A program made the position numbers and the translations under genes. From positions 86,198,001 through 86,262,000 of the forward strand of contig CM032231.1 of assembly GCA_019009955.1 (NCBI GenBank): 64,000 nt of DNA. Reading direction: 5' to 3'. This stretch comes from Riptortus pedestris. Taxonomy: Eukaryota; Arthropoda; Insecta; Hemiptera; Alydidae. Below are positions 43,503 through 54,984 of the stretch, piece after piece. How positions within the stretch are numbered: position 1 is the first letter of the stretch; the number at the start of each line of letters is the position of its first letter. The notes under the pieces are model-generated. The model made no database searches. It had not been told where the DNA came from and worked only from the letters and a program-made list of their open reading frames with translations.

Positions 43503-44774
43503 TAAAATTGTAACCTCTGTCTGTACATTGATTTTTTTCGCGAAATTTCACGATAACTTTTCGTTTCACATGTAATAGACACCATAATTGCCATTTGTTT
43601 CTTTGGTGTCTGTTTGTTTGTTTATTTGTTTGTTTGTTACCTTTTCACGCATAAACGGCTGAACCGAATTTTATGAAACTTGGTATGTATATTACTACTA
43701 ACCCAACTTAGACTTTAGGCTATATTAATATCCTCTGAGACGAACAGGAGTGGGGGTTATAAGGAAAGCCTGAAATTAAAAATAGCGATATTTCGTTTCC
43801 TATTGGTTTTTCGGCAAATATGAACATAACAAAAGTTGTTTATTTTGTTATTTAGAGTAACTTCTGTCATATGCACTTTTTTCGTATACCGAATTATAAA
43901 CGAGATATACGCTAAAACGTATAGCGGAAGTGAAATATTTTATTTGGGACAAAAGAACCCAACCGAAATAAATTAAACTCGGTATGTGTATTAGCACTAA
44001 CGCTTTCATTATAACAAGCCATACCAACATTTCTAGGGACGGGCAGGAGTGGGGGTTGTAGGGGAGGCCTGAATTTAAAATAGCGGTATTTCGGTTTCAT
44101 TTCGTTTTTCGGCAAATATGAACATAACAAAAGTTGTTTATTTTGTTATTTAGAGTAACTTTTGTGATATTCACTTTTGTCTTTTAACAATGTATAAACG
44201 AGATATACACTATAAACTAAAGCGTGAGTCTACTATTTTATTGGGCCCTAACGATTGAACCGAACTTAACAAAACTCGGTATGCCGAAAGAGGCCTGCAA
44301 TAAAAATTCGCGATATTTCATTGTCTATTTGTTTTTCGACAAGCATGCACATAACAAAAGTTGTTTATTTTGTTATTTAGATTAACTTTTTTTTTAATTC
44401 ATTTCTCCAGGAACAATGGGTGGAGCAAGTAATTTGCGTAGAAATATTGATATGCTCAACAATTCATTCCTATTTGAACTATCAGGTACCTCAGCAGGAA
44501 AAATTAATTCAAATCAATGTTAATATTTTGTCCTTAATAGCTGAAATTTATGCATAATGCACAGGAGACGGGAAATATGACAATTTGGAGGACAGTGAAG
44601 ACTTACATAAAAAATTAATTTTAGAATTAACAAATCCCAACAACGGGTATTAACAACCCTAAAGACTGGGACGGGTAAATGTCAAAATATTGTGCAAAGT
44701 AATGCCTTACCAAAAAAATACCATCACCACTCAGCCTCAAATCAATTCCTGGGCGAAGCCGGGTATCTGAGCTA

Positions 44775-44775
<1 letters not shown>
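43503..44775 (+). mobile_element. Helitron, full length
   Basis: The 5' end is ATAAAATTGTAACCTCTGTC. Two full and one partial internal units begin GAGTGGGGGTTATAAGG at about 43750 and 44049. The 3' end has a GGGCGAAGCCGGG hairpin and GAGCTAG before (TA)n (44776-44836). No RepHel helicase gene, hence non-autonomous. Confidence 0.85.
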
Positions 44776-44838
<63 letters not shown>

Positions 44839-45007
44839 CATTAAAGCTTCGAATAAGGTGTTTCCGTGAACATGCAATCAGGAGTATGAGCCGTATTAAT
44901 AAAACCTTATTAATACTTAATTTAGGGTAAAAAGTAACAGGATAAGATATAGAATAGATAAAGTTAATCTGGCTGGTTCCGAAGGGCACGGGGAGTCAGT
45001 ATCCAAG

Positions 45008-45094
45008 ATGAACGGGAGTGGGCCAGACGGGGCAGCCAATGTTCCCGAGTACATATTGTCTAGACTTGCGTTCTACGGAGATGGAATTGCTCAG
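45008..45094 (+). CDS. Exon-like ORF, possible first coding exon of an unknown gene
   Basis: ATG in context CCAAGATGA opens MNGSGPDGAANVPEYILSRL then AFYGDGIAQ, followed directly by a donor-like GTATAC at 45095. GC content is well above the surroundings, like the real exons of the KIAA0825-like gene. IxxRL...GDG faintly recalls the N-terminus of THO complex subunit 7, but that is weak. No downstream partner exon was found before 64000. Confidence 0.4.
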
Positions 45095-45369
45095 GTATAC
45101 CCACAATTATCTATACTCCATATGATCATGTATATATACACAATTACATTTACAATATCCATTATACAATACAAACATTTACAATTTCTAAGTTTAAAAT
45201 TATAACTCCTAAAGTTAATGCAAACCTAAAAATTTGGAGAAGAATAGAAACTTGTGATTATAAGCATTATTGAATGTGCTAATTTGTCAACAATGACCTA
45301 TTGAGGATAGATAAGGGAAAATTTACGATAGTGATTAACGATTATAATCATTTTATTCTTCTGCTAGGC

Positions 45370-45650
45370 TTTTTTAAGCAGATTTCCCCAAAGAGTACTC
45401 ATGCTGTGATTTTTGAAAAAATTGTTCATCCAGCCAACCCAGGAGATGATGAAAATGAGGTCTGTTCAAATCTGAGTTTATATAGACATGTGTATATTAT
45501 ATATTTGCCTCTTAACGCTCTAGCGCCCGCAATTGTTTGATTGACCGTTACCAAACTCGATATTTAAACATTTCATGTAAAATTAATGAACAAAATTAAT
45601 GATATCTGATATCCGACCAGTTTTCGAATTTCGAAAAATCTTTGCGAATT
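45370..45650 (-). mobile_element. Helentron-like element, decayed
   Basis: AAGCAGATTTCCCCAAAGAG (3' end with the palindrome deleted), CCAGGAGATGATGAAAATGA, CTTAACGCTCTAGCGCCCGC and GTTACCAAACTCGATATTTA. It ends in the core. Confidence 0.7.
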
Positions 45651-45772
45651 GGACCCACATTACTGACACACTAATATTTGACAGCAAGGAAAGCAACATT
45701 TCTTTCTAACTGCACTTAATCAGAAGTTTAATGAACATGATCGTCGACCTCGTAATCAAAATCCCGTCACGC

Positions 45773-46025
45773 AGGGAGTACACTAAGCAGATTTCCCATT
45801 TCAAGTTTTACACTAGTTAAATCTACATACTGGTAACACTTAAGGCCACAGTGATATATTAAGTAAATAAATACAAATCATAATGAGAAATGATTCAGTC
45901 ACTTTTAATAACCTTCCAACGGAATGCGTCTGAATTATAAACAAACAGATCAGCCAACTTCTCACAACTGAACAGATCGAAAGAATTATTCTTTACCAGA
46001 AAAAACATTACTGAAATATATCTGA

Positions 46026-46095
<70 letters not shown>

Positions 46096-46650
46096 TGTGT
46101 GTGTGTGTGTTTTATTGAAACATATTTACTATTGTATATCTATTACTGTAATTAATAATGAACCAGAATAATTTTTATCTCAGTCACTAAAATTTTAGTA
46201 ATCTAAAAACTTAACAAGGGGGGCGGGATCAACAGAACATATTTCCATGGGGCTTGCTGAAGGCTAAAAACTAAAAAATGTGAATATCTCGGTTAATATT
46301 CAAAATAGAGAATAAATGTACGAGTATATAACAATAATTATAGTGCATCAATTTGCAAAAAGATTTGTCTGTGCTATTTTTCTATCCAATATATAATAAC
46401 AGAGATATTTCGAATTTATGAAATCCCCTCCCCTCTAACCCCCCCCTTCCCCCTGTCCGATTACAGGTATTAACGAACATGATCTTCATTTTTACATAAA
46501 ACGTTTAAATATCGAGTTTAGCATCGAACAGACAAATATATATATATATATATAATTTTGAATGTACTTTCGTCATCTTCTAGGTAGGACATTTGTGGAA
46601 ATTTTTCTAAAATCGTGTCTTGAGTACGACCTCAATAGCTGATTTTCCTC
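45773..46650 (+). mobile_element. Helentron-like element, long variant
   Basis: The 5' end is CCCGTCACGCAGGGAGT (hairpin half lost) followed by AGCAGATTTCCC. Extra sequence with its own TA/GT tract (46030-46112) lies before the usual core. The 3' end AATAGCTGATTTTCCTC is truncated within the palindrome. Related long variants are 57866-58677 and 59137-59729 (CTGGTAACAC and AATGAGAAAT-type segments). Confidence 0.7.
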
Positions 46651-46654
46651 AAAA

Positions 46655-46789
46655 TCCAACAATATTACCTTGTTATCAGCTATTTATTCAATTTATTTAT
46701 TCCTTTAATCTTTTTTTTCTCTATTACTCGAGTTTTTTGTCCTTTTTTGTTTACAGACGTTTTAGTTATACATTGGTAAATTTCGTTTT

Positions 46790-46853
<64 letters not shown>

Positions 46854-47325
46854 TACATTATATACTGTAATTCAGCGAGAATTATAAATTATTATTTGTT
46901 AAATAAAAGCATCTCATGAAACTGCTCTCGTTTCCACATCGCCCCACTTGAAAATTTAATTAAAATTACTAGTTTAAAAAAAGAAAAGAAGAAAGAGAGC
47001 TTTTTTTTCTTATTAATAAATTGGTACAGATAAAGAGGCGGCTTGTTTTGTTGTATATTATAAATCTTATTGTTGAAATAGACAATAGGAAATCTATTAG
47101 AGTTCTCGTCCGTGGAAACTAGGCCTAAACAATTCTCAGATAGAAAATATAATTAGGTAAACAATGACAGAAATTAGATTTGACTATATCTTTTTATTAA
47201 TTATAAAAGTTTTTTTTTTTTTCTTGTTAGGCCTATTGTTCTGTCACTCTTTCTAATCTCGTCTCCAAGGATATAAAAAATACTGGCTCAACGTCTAAGA
47301 TTCATAAATATTTTAGGAAATTAAA
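46655..47325. other. Intergenic sequence with a (TA)n tract
   Basis: A (TA)n run at 46794-46848. The rest is AT-rich without features I can name. Confidence 0.45.
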
Positions 47326-47329
47326 TTTT

Positions 47330-47545
47330 CAAGAAGATTGTTTATATACAATGTTTTGATCCGTCTTTTAACGATCTTCATTTTTAGTTTGGCATAAAAT
47401 GTTTGAATATAGTGTTTAATTACAGTGCAACAAATTGCGACCGCCTGACCGAAAACAGACTGATGGTCATTAGAAGAAATGTTTCTTAAATTGCGTCATG
47501 AGTACAAAACCAATAGACGAATTTCCTTAAGGGAAATAAGCTAAT
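47330..47545 (+). mobile_element. Helentron-like 3' fragment without TA core
   Basis: GTTTTGATCCGTC, AACGATCTTCATTTTTAG, ACAAATTGCGACCGCC, GCGTCATGAGTACAAAACC and AATTTCCTTAAGGGAAATAA followed by GCTAA. The microsatellite is reduced to nothing. Confidence 0.7.
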
Positions 47546-47689
47546 AATGTATAGCACTGGAAGGCGTATAGTAATGAAGGTGAAAAAGTATTAACTTATT
47601 TTTAGCTAAACACTGTGGCAAGCGCAAAAATTTCTCATGTATAAGTCTTCAGTTCGCCAACAATGTATGCGTATGTACAGTAGGGAAAG

Positions 47690-48010
47690 ATTAAAGAATT
47701 AATTGAATTAATTTATCCTTAATTTGAATTCATGCTGCTGATAATATAAAAGATTAATTATAATGCAATGCAGTGTATGAAGAAAACTGATTACATGAAA
47801 TCAATGAACTCAATTAAAATTATTTCACAGGATAATGAAAAATGCAAGTTGGGAAATCAAAAAAACAAATCAAATGAGTCACTTGCTTTTAATTATTTAT
47901 GAAAAATGTGAAAAAAACTCATTATATGAAATAATTTTATTCAAAATTATTTCACAGGAAAATGAAGATGTGAAAGGAAATGGCCCTAAAAATAAAAATA
48001 AAAATCGTTA
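47690..48010 (+). repeat. Dispersed AT-rich repeat, copy 1
   Basis: Contains AATTAAAATTATTTCACAGG twice in related forms (about 47813 and 47944), with ATGCAATGCAGTGTATGAAG and AAATGAGTCACTTGCTTTTA. Related sequences on the opposite strand are at 57425-57580 and 60885-61020. Confidence 0.6.
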
Positions 48011-48183
48011 TCATTATGTAAATTAAAGAAGTATTACTTTTGAGAACGTAGCACCAAGACAGCAAAATATTATTGGAAGTCGGTTGCCCATCATCAGATG
48101 GGCTCATGAGAAGATGATATAGTAGTAGAGGGCAAAGGGGGTAACTGGAACACTTTAAAATCCCACAAAAAAGGAAACGAAAT

Positions 48184-48186
<3 letters not shown>

Positions 48187-48220
<34 letters not shown>

Positions 48221-49451
48221 ACCTCTGTCTGTACATTGATTTTTTCTCGAAATTTCACGATACTTTTTCGTTTCATATGTCATAGACACCATAACTGCAT
48301 TTTGTTTCTTTCGTGTATGTTTGTTTGTTACCTTTTCAGGAATAAACGGCTAAACCGAATTTTATGAAACTTGGTATGTATATTACTACTAACCCAACTT
48401 AGACTTTAGGCTATATTAATATTCTCTGAGACAAACAGGAGGGGGGGTTATAAGGGAAGCCTGAAATTAAAAATAGCGATATTTCTTTCCTATTGGTTTT
48501 TGGCAAATATGCACATAACAAAAGTTGTTTATTTTGTTATTTAGAGTAACTTTTGTTATATACACTTTTTATGTATACCGAATTATAAACGAGATATACC
48601 CTAAAAGCTATAGGGGGAGTGAACAATTTTATTTGGCTCAAAAGACTCAACCGAACTAATTAAAACTCGGTATGTGTATTAGCACTAACGCCGTCATTAT
48701 AAAAAGCCATACCAACATTTCTAGGGACGGGGAGGTGTGGGGGTTGTAAGGGAGGCCTGAATTTAAATAAAGCGGTATTTCGTTGTCTATTAGTTTTTCT
48801 GCAAATATGCACATGACAAAAGTAGTTTATTTTTTTATTTGAAGTAACTTTTGGCATATTCACTTGTGTCTTATAGCAAAGTATAAACTAGATATACACG
48901 AAAACTTTAGCGGGAGCCAACAATTTTATTGGGCACTAACGATTGAACCGAACTTAACAAAACTCGGTATGTCAATTAGCATTAATTCTTCCTTGATTAT
49001 AAGCTATATTAAAATTTTTAGGTTCAAACGGGAGTGGAGGTTATAAGGGAGGCCTGAAATAAAAATTCGCGATATTTTATTGTCTATTTTTTTTTCGACA
49101 AACGTGCACATAACAAAAGATGTTTACTTTGTTATTTAGAGTAACTTTTGTTTTATACATTTTTTCGGGAACAATGTATGAAGCAAGTTATTTGCGTAGA
49201 AAAAGTGATATGCTCAACAATTCTTTCCAATATGAACTACCAGGTACCTCACCTGAAAAAATTAATTTAAATCAATGTTAATATTTTGTCCCTAATAATT
49301 CAAATCTATACATAATATTTTGTCCTTAATAATTCAAATCTATGCATAATGCACAGTAAGGCAGTAATGGCAAAGTAAAGCCTTGCCAACAAAATACCAT
49401 CACCATTCAGCCTCAAACGAATTCCCGGGCGAAACCGGGTATCGGAGCTAG
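48187..49451 (+). mobile_element. Helitron, full length
   Basis: The 5' end is ATAAAATTATAACCTCTGTC after (TA)n. Internal units at about 48443, 48738 and 49035 (about 295-bp spacing). The 3' end is GGGCGAAACCGGGTATCGG with AGCTAG. One hairpin position is mutated. Confidence 0.85.
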
Positions 49452-49523
49452 TTTATATATAAAAAATCTGCTAAAATGTATAAAAAAAAATCGTATCAGC
49501 ATAAGAATTAATTTAATCAGCAC

Positions 49524-49721
49524 CCGTTTAAATATTGGCATATTTTGACATTTACCAACTTGTTTTATCTTTTTAAAAAGTTCCATTTAATTTAAAAAAG
49601 AAATTTATCAATTAAAATTTCCGTTTTATTTTAACTGATAAATTTCTTCCGTAATAAATGGAACTTTTAAAAAAGATAAAACAAGTTGGTAAAAGTCAAA
49701 ATACGCCAATATTTAAACTGG
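49524..49721. repeat. Long inverted repeat overlapping a small ORF
   Basis: The left arm AAATATTGGCATATTTTGAC ... AAAGTTCCATTT and right arm AAATGGAACTTTT ... AAAATACGCCAATATTT are complementary over about 90 bp, with an inner arm pair AAGAAATTTATCA / TGATAAATTTCTT and a loop of about 11 bp. The right arm holds the ATG and first 20 codons of the ORF at 49658. Confidence 0.85.
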
Positions 49722-49909
49722 CATCGTTAACTTTAGATCATCCATATCTAATTAAAGAATTCAAAGAAATTAATTCGAAATTTGGAAAACGAATAGTTGT
49801 TATACTAATAGAGGGGGAAGATAAATTTCGAGTTTTTCTCCCAGATAGATTTAAAGAGAAATTAACTAAAAAAGATATTCAAACATTAAATACACAAAAA
49901 ATATCGTAA
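49658..49909 (+). CDS. Small ORF, 83 residues, possible OB-fold-like protein from a mobile element
   Basis: ATG at 49658, TAA at 49907. It reads MELLKKIKQVGKSQNTPIFK, LDHPYLIKEFKEINSKFGKR, IVVILIEGEDKFRVFLPDRF and KEKLTKKDIQTLNTQKIS. The pattern Y-x-I-x-x-F ... K-F-G-x-R-I-V-V ... F-x-V-F-L-P-x-R-F ... L-T-x-x-D-I resembles short proteins I associate with arthropod mobile or viral-like DNA and with an OB-like beta barrel; this is a loose resemblance, not a firm hit. Lys-rich and intact. Confidence 0.45.
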   Translation: MELLKKIKQVGKSQNTPIFKLASLTLDHPYLIKEFKEINSKFGKRIVVILIEGEDKFRVFLPDRFKEKLTKKDIQTLNTQKIS

Positions 49910-49914
49910 GTTTA

Positions 49915-50935
49915 TAATGTATTAAACGATATAGCTGATGACAAGAAGATTCATATTATTGACTTTATTTAAAACAAAAATGTAATAAAGAAAGAGGTAC
50001 GCAAATCTAAAAAGAGTGAAAGTGATCATGATTAAATTAATTCCTTAATGTTTTCTTATTTCAATGTTTTTACCTTACTTTTTTTAAAAAAAATGTATAC
50101 ACTTTTATATATAAATTTCGTTTCCTGTTTTGAGGGATTTTAAAGTGGTCCAAAACCCCCTTTTTCCCTCTACTCTATAGTTGCAATATTAAGAAAAGAA
50201 GACAAAGATATTATTATTGATCCATTTTTAATAACCAATTACCATCAGGGTTAAGAAAAAATAGGCAATTACACCCCATGCTGCCCATATTTTAAAAAAG
50301 AATAAAATATAGAAAATAGGGCTGTTTGGATCAAGAGGAGTGAGTTATAACAAAGTCAAATGCACATTATCTATAAGATCTTGGTGTAATGAACGAAGAA
50401 GTAAAGAAGTCTTCTAAGATTCTAAAAGCATCTATTAGGACAATGAACTTCTATTTACATCAAAATAAAGTTTAACTTAATTTTCTACCTTAGTAACACA
50501 TCTCCAACAGAAATAATAGCTAATTAATAATAACTAAAATTTATATAACTACCTTAAATAACGCGGACAAGGAGGATATGTGCCCCAAAAAAGGGGGCAG
50601 CCTAATTCTTTGTATATTTATTGTTCACAGCAAAACAATATATATCTCTATATTCTGAGAAGGTCGAAACACATACGAAAAAAACATAGTACAAGAATCA
50701 ATTAGTTTTATCTTAATAAGTAAAGAAAAAAAAATACAAGAACTATCGTTTTAATGGCCCACCAATTATCATATTTAATCTTTATTGTTTTCTGGGGGGA
50801 AAATAACTGTGTATTCTATTGGGAGCAAACATAACTGAACTAACAACACGTTAACCCCCCCCCTATTCTCGTCCGACTGCAGTTATTGACTATTATTATC
50901 TTTCGTATTGAATGAAACGTTTTCACGTACCATAT
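49915..50935. other. Intergenic sequence, nothing recognised
   Basis: AT-rich. No element ends or coding pattern supported. Confidence 0.45.
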
Positions 50936-50937
50936 GG

Positions 50938-51222
50938 TTAGAGATGGGATTTTACCCGGTAAATACCACAATTCGGGAAAATACCCGATTGGGTAAATAT
51001 TCCGGTATTTTTAAATTAGCTTCCCGAACTATGTTTGTAGTTATAGATTCTAAAACTTTTGTGTTGAAACGATTTAATGTTTGACTTATCAACGTGTACT
51101 GAGACTGTACATCGCTTGCCGAGTCTTTGAAGCTGTCGATAGCTCCTTATGCGGGCTCCGGCACTTCTTTTGTCGGCTTCCAGCGTTGCCTTGCCAACAA
51201 CAAAGCGCACAAACGATTTTAA
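50938..51222 (-). pseudogene. Possible hAT element end with coding scrap
   Basis: TTAGAGATGGGATTTTACCC near 50938-50960 resembles a hAT-type TIR (TAGAGATGGG). On the minus strand at 51060-51215 a shifted frame gives AIDSFKDSARDVQSQYTL. Cut off by the Helentron starting at 51226. Assignment is weak. Confidence 0.3.
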
Positions 51223-51225
51223 AAA

Positions 51226-51589
51226 GTCCTTCACGCAGGGGCTGCATAAACTAAGCAGATTTCCCATGTGAAGTTTTACAATAGAGAAATTTCACGAGAG
51301 CCGAACAGTTAACAAAACGGCCGACCTATCTTTTGGCCCCCAAATAAATGTATATAACAATATTTATAGTAATTTTAATTTTCAATAAGATTGATTCTAT
51401 ACAATTTTTCGATCCGACGTATAGTAACGGAAATATTTCGAATTTTAGAAAATCCTCCCCTCTAAACCCCCCCTCCCACTGGTCCGATTTCAGCCATTAA
51501 CGAACTTGATCTTTCTTTTTACATAAAACGACTAAATATCGAGTTTGGTAACGATCAAACAAAAATTGCGACTGCTAGAGTGGTAACAG

Positions 51590-51661
<72 letters not shown>

Positions 51662-51785
51662 TTTTGAACGGACCTCATTTTCGTCATCTACTAGGTAGGA
51701 TCGATGGACATTTGAAGAAAAATTTTGAAAATTCCGTCATGAGTATAACCTCAATAGCTGATTTCCCTTAAGGGAAATCTGCTAA
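51226..51785 (+). mobile_element. Helentron-like element, full length
   Basis: 5' GTCCTTCACGCAGGGGCTGC, sub-terminal AGCAGATTTCCC, TA core 51596-51658, 3' palindrome GATTTCCCTTAAGGGAAATC and TGCTAA. Confidence 0.85.
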
Positions 51786-51951
51786 AATAGAGACTAGTTG
51801 CCTCCAAACACTTCTTTTGTTGAATAATTATAAATAAATAAATAATAATTACAATGGTGTAGATCTCAAGAACATGGTATAGATCTCAAGAACATTTTCC
51901 TGTATAGAACGTAAAATCATTGTTGATGAAGGCACCCATAATTGAGAAGAC

Positions 51952-52102
51952 ATTTTGGATTTTCATAATTCCCCTCCTCTAAACCCCCCTCCCACAGGTC
52001 CGATTTTAGACGATAATGAACATGATCTTCAGCTTTAGGTAAAGCACATAAAATTTCATTTGGTAACGATCTAACAAAACTTACGACCACTGTAGTAACA
52101 GG

Positions 52103-52112
<10 letters not shown>
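51952..52112 (+). mobile_element. Helentron-like core fragment
   Basis: CATAATTCCCCTCCTCTAAA, CCACAGGTCCGATTTTAGAC and GGTAACGATCTAACAAAACT with AACAGGCAAATATATA lead into the TA tract where the Helitron at 52173 begins. Confidence 0.75.
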
Positions 52113-52172
<60 letters not shown>

Positions 52173-52175
<3 letters not shown>

Positions 52176-53859
52176 ATATATATATAAAATTGTAACCTCT
52201 GTCTGTACATTGATTTTTTTCGCGAAATTTCACGATAACTTTTCGTTTCACATGTCATAGACACCATAACTGCATTTTGTTTCTTTGGTGTCTGTTTGTT
52301 TGTTTGTTTGTTTATTTGTTTGTTTGTTTATTTGTTTGTTTGTTTGTTTGTTACCTTTTCACGCATAAACGGCTGAACCGAATTTTATGAAACTTGGTAT
52401 GTATATTACTACTAACCCAACTTAGACTTTAGGCTATATTAATATCCTCTCGGACGAACAGGAGTGGGGGTTATAAGGGAAGCCAGAAGTTAAAAATAGC
52501 GATGTTTCGTTTCCTATTGGTTTTTCGGCAAATATGAACATAACAAAAGTTGTTTATTTTGTTATGTAGAGTAACTTTTGTTATATACACGTTTTTCGTA
52601 TACCGAATTATAAACGAGATATACGCTAAAACCTATAGTGGAAGTGAACAATTTTATTTGGGGCAAAAGACCCAACCGAAATAAATAAAACTCGGTATGT
52701 GTATCAGCACTAACGCTTTCATTATAACAAGCCATACCAACATTTCTAGGGACAGGCAGGAGTGGGGGTTATAAGGGAAGCCAGAAATTAAAAATAGGGA
52801 TATTTCGTTTTCTATTCGTTTTTCGACAAATATAAACATAACAAAAGTTGTTTATTTTGTTATTTAAAGTAACTTTTGCCATATACACTTTTTCCGTATA
52901 CCGAATTATAAACGAGATATACGCTAAAATCTATAGCGGAAGTGAACAATTTTATTTGGCACAAAAGACCCAACCGAAATAAATAAAACTCGGTATGTGT
53001 ATTAGCATTAACGCTTTCATTATAACAAGCCATACCAACATTTCTAGGGACGGGCCGGAATGGGAGTTGTAAGGGAGGGCTGAATTTAAAAATAGCGGTA
53101 CTTCGTTTTCTATTCGTTTTTCGGCAAATATGAACATAACAAAAGTTGTTTATTTTGTTATTTAGAGTTACTTTTGCCATATACATTTTTGTTTTTTAAC
53201 AATGTATAAACGAGATATACACTATAAACTAAAGCGGGAGTCAACTATTTCATTGGGCGCTAACGATTAAACCGAACTTAAAAAAAATCGGTTGTCAATT
53301 AGCATTAATTCTTCCATGATTATAAGCTATATTGAAATTTTTAGGATAAAACGGGAATGGGGGTTATAAGAGAGGCCTGAAATAAAAATTCGCGATATTT
53401 CATTGTCTATTTGTTTTTCGACAAACATGCACATAACTAAATTTGTTTACTTTGTTATTTAGATTAACTTTTGTTTTATACATTTCTCCAGGAACAATGT
53501 GTGGAGCAAGCAATTTGCGTAGAAATATTGGTATGGTCAACAATTCATTCCAATTTGAACTATGAGGTACCTCACCTGGAAAAATTAATTCAAATCTATG
53601 TTAATATTTTGTCCTTAATAACTTAAATCTATGCAAAATGCCCAGGAGACGGGCAATATGACAATTTGGAGGACAGTGAAGACTTACATAAAAAATTAAT
53701 TCTATTATTAACAAATGCTAACAACGGGTATTAACCCTAAACACTGGGACGGGTAAATGTCAAAATATTGTGCAAAGTAAAGCCTTGCCAAAAAAAAAAA
53801 AAAATCATCACCATTCAGCCTCAAATCAATTCCCGGGCGAAGCCGGGTATCTGAGCTAG
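52173..53859 (+). mobile_element. Helitron, full length, four internal units
   Basis: The 5' end is TCTATATATATATAAAATTG (TC start), followed by GTAACCTCTGTCTGTACATT and a (GTTT)n stretch at 52292-52351. Units with GGGGGTTATAAGG-like starts lie at about 52467, 52761, 53053 and 53346 (about 290 bp). The 3' end is CCCGGGCGAAGCCGGG, TATCTGAG and CTAG. No helicase ORF. Confidence 0.9.
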
Positions 53860-53865
53860 TATATA

Positions 53866-54968
53866 TATATATATATATATAAAATTGTAACCTCTGTCTG
53901 TACATTGATTTTTTTCGCGAAATTTCACGATAACTTTTCGTTTCACATGTCATAGACACCATATCTGCATTTTTTTTCTTTCGTGTATGTTTGTTTGTTT
54001 GTTTGTTTGTTTGTTTGTTACCTTTTCACGCACAAACGGCTGAACCGAATTTTATGAAACTTGGTATGTATATTACTACTAACCCAACTTAGACTTTAGG
54101 CTATATTAATTTTCTCTGAGACGAACAGGAGTGGGGGTTATAAGGGAAGCCAGAAATTAAAAATAGCGATATTTCGTTTTCTATTGGTTTTTTTGCAAAT
54201 TTGCACATAACAAAAGTTATTTATTTTGTTATTTAGAGTAACTTTTGTTATATACACTTTTGTCGTATACCGAAGTTTAAATGCGTTATACGCTAAAAAT
54301 TATAGCGGGAGTCAACAATATGATTTGCCAAAAAAGATTCAACCGAACTAAATAAAACTCGGTATGTGTATTAGCAGTGAGGTCTTCATTATTATAAGCC
54401 ATACCAACATTTCTATGGACGGGCAGGAGTGGGGGTTATAAGGGAAGCCTGAAATTAAAAATAGCGATATTTCGTTTCCTATTGGTTTTTCCGCAAATAT
54501 AAACATAACAAAAGTTGTCTATTTTGTTATTTGGAGTAACTTTTGTTATATACACTTATGTCATATACCTAAGTATAAATGAGTTATACGTTAAAACTTT
54601 AGCGGGCACTAACGGCTGAACCGAACTTAACAAAACTCGGTATGTCAATTAGCATTAATTCTTCCATGATTATAACTTATATTAAAATTTGTAGGTTCGA
54701 ACGGGAGGGGGGTTATAAGGGAGGCCTGAAATAAAAATTCACCATATTTACATGTACAAGAGACGGGAAATATAAAAATATCGAAGACTGTGAAGCCTTA
54801 TCGAACAAATAATTCTATTATTAGCAAATCCACGGGAAAGACGGGTATCAATCCTAAACACTGGGACGGGTAAATGTCAAAATATTGTGCAATGTAAAGC
54901 CTGCTAAAAAATACCATCACCATTCAGCCTCAAATGAATTCCCGGGCGAAGCCGGGTATCTGAGCTAG
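53866..54968 (+). mobile_element. Helitron, full length, in tandem with the previous copy
   Basis: It begins ATATATAAAATTGTAACCTC in the TA run directly after the previous CTAG. Units at about 54131, 54430 and 54707. The 3' end is CCCGGGCGAAGCCGGG and GAGCTAG before (TA)n. Confidence 0.88.
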
Positions 54969-54984
54969 TATATATATATATTCT

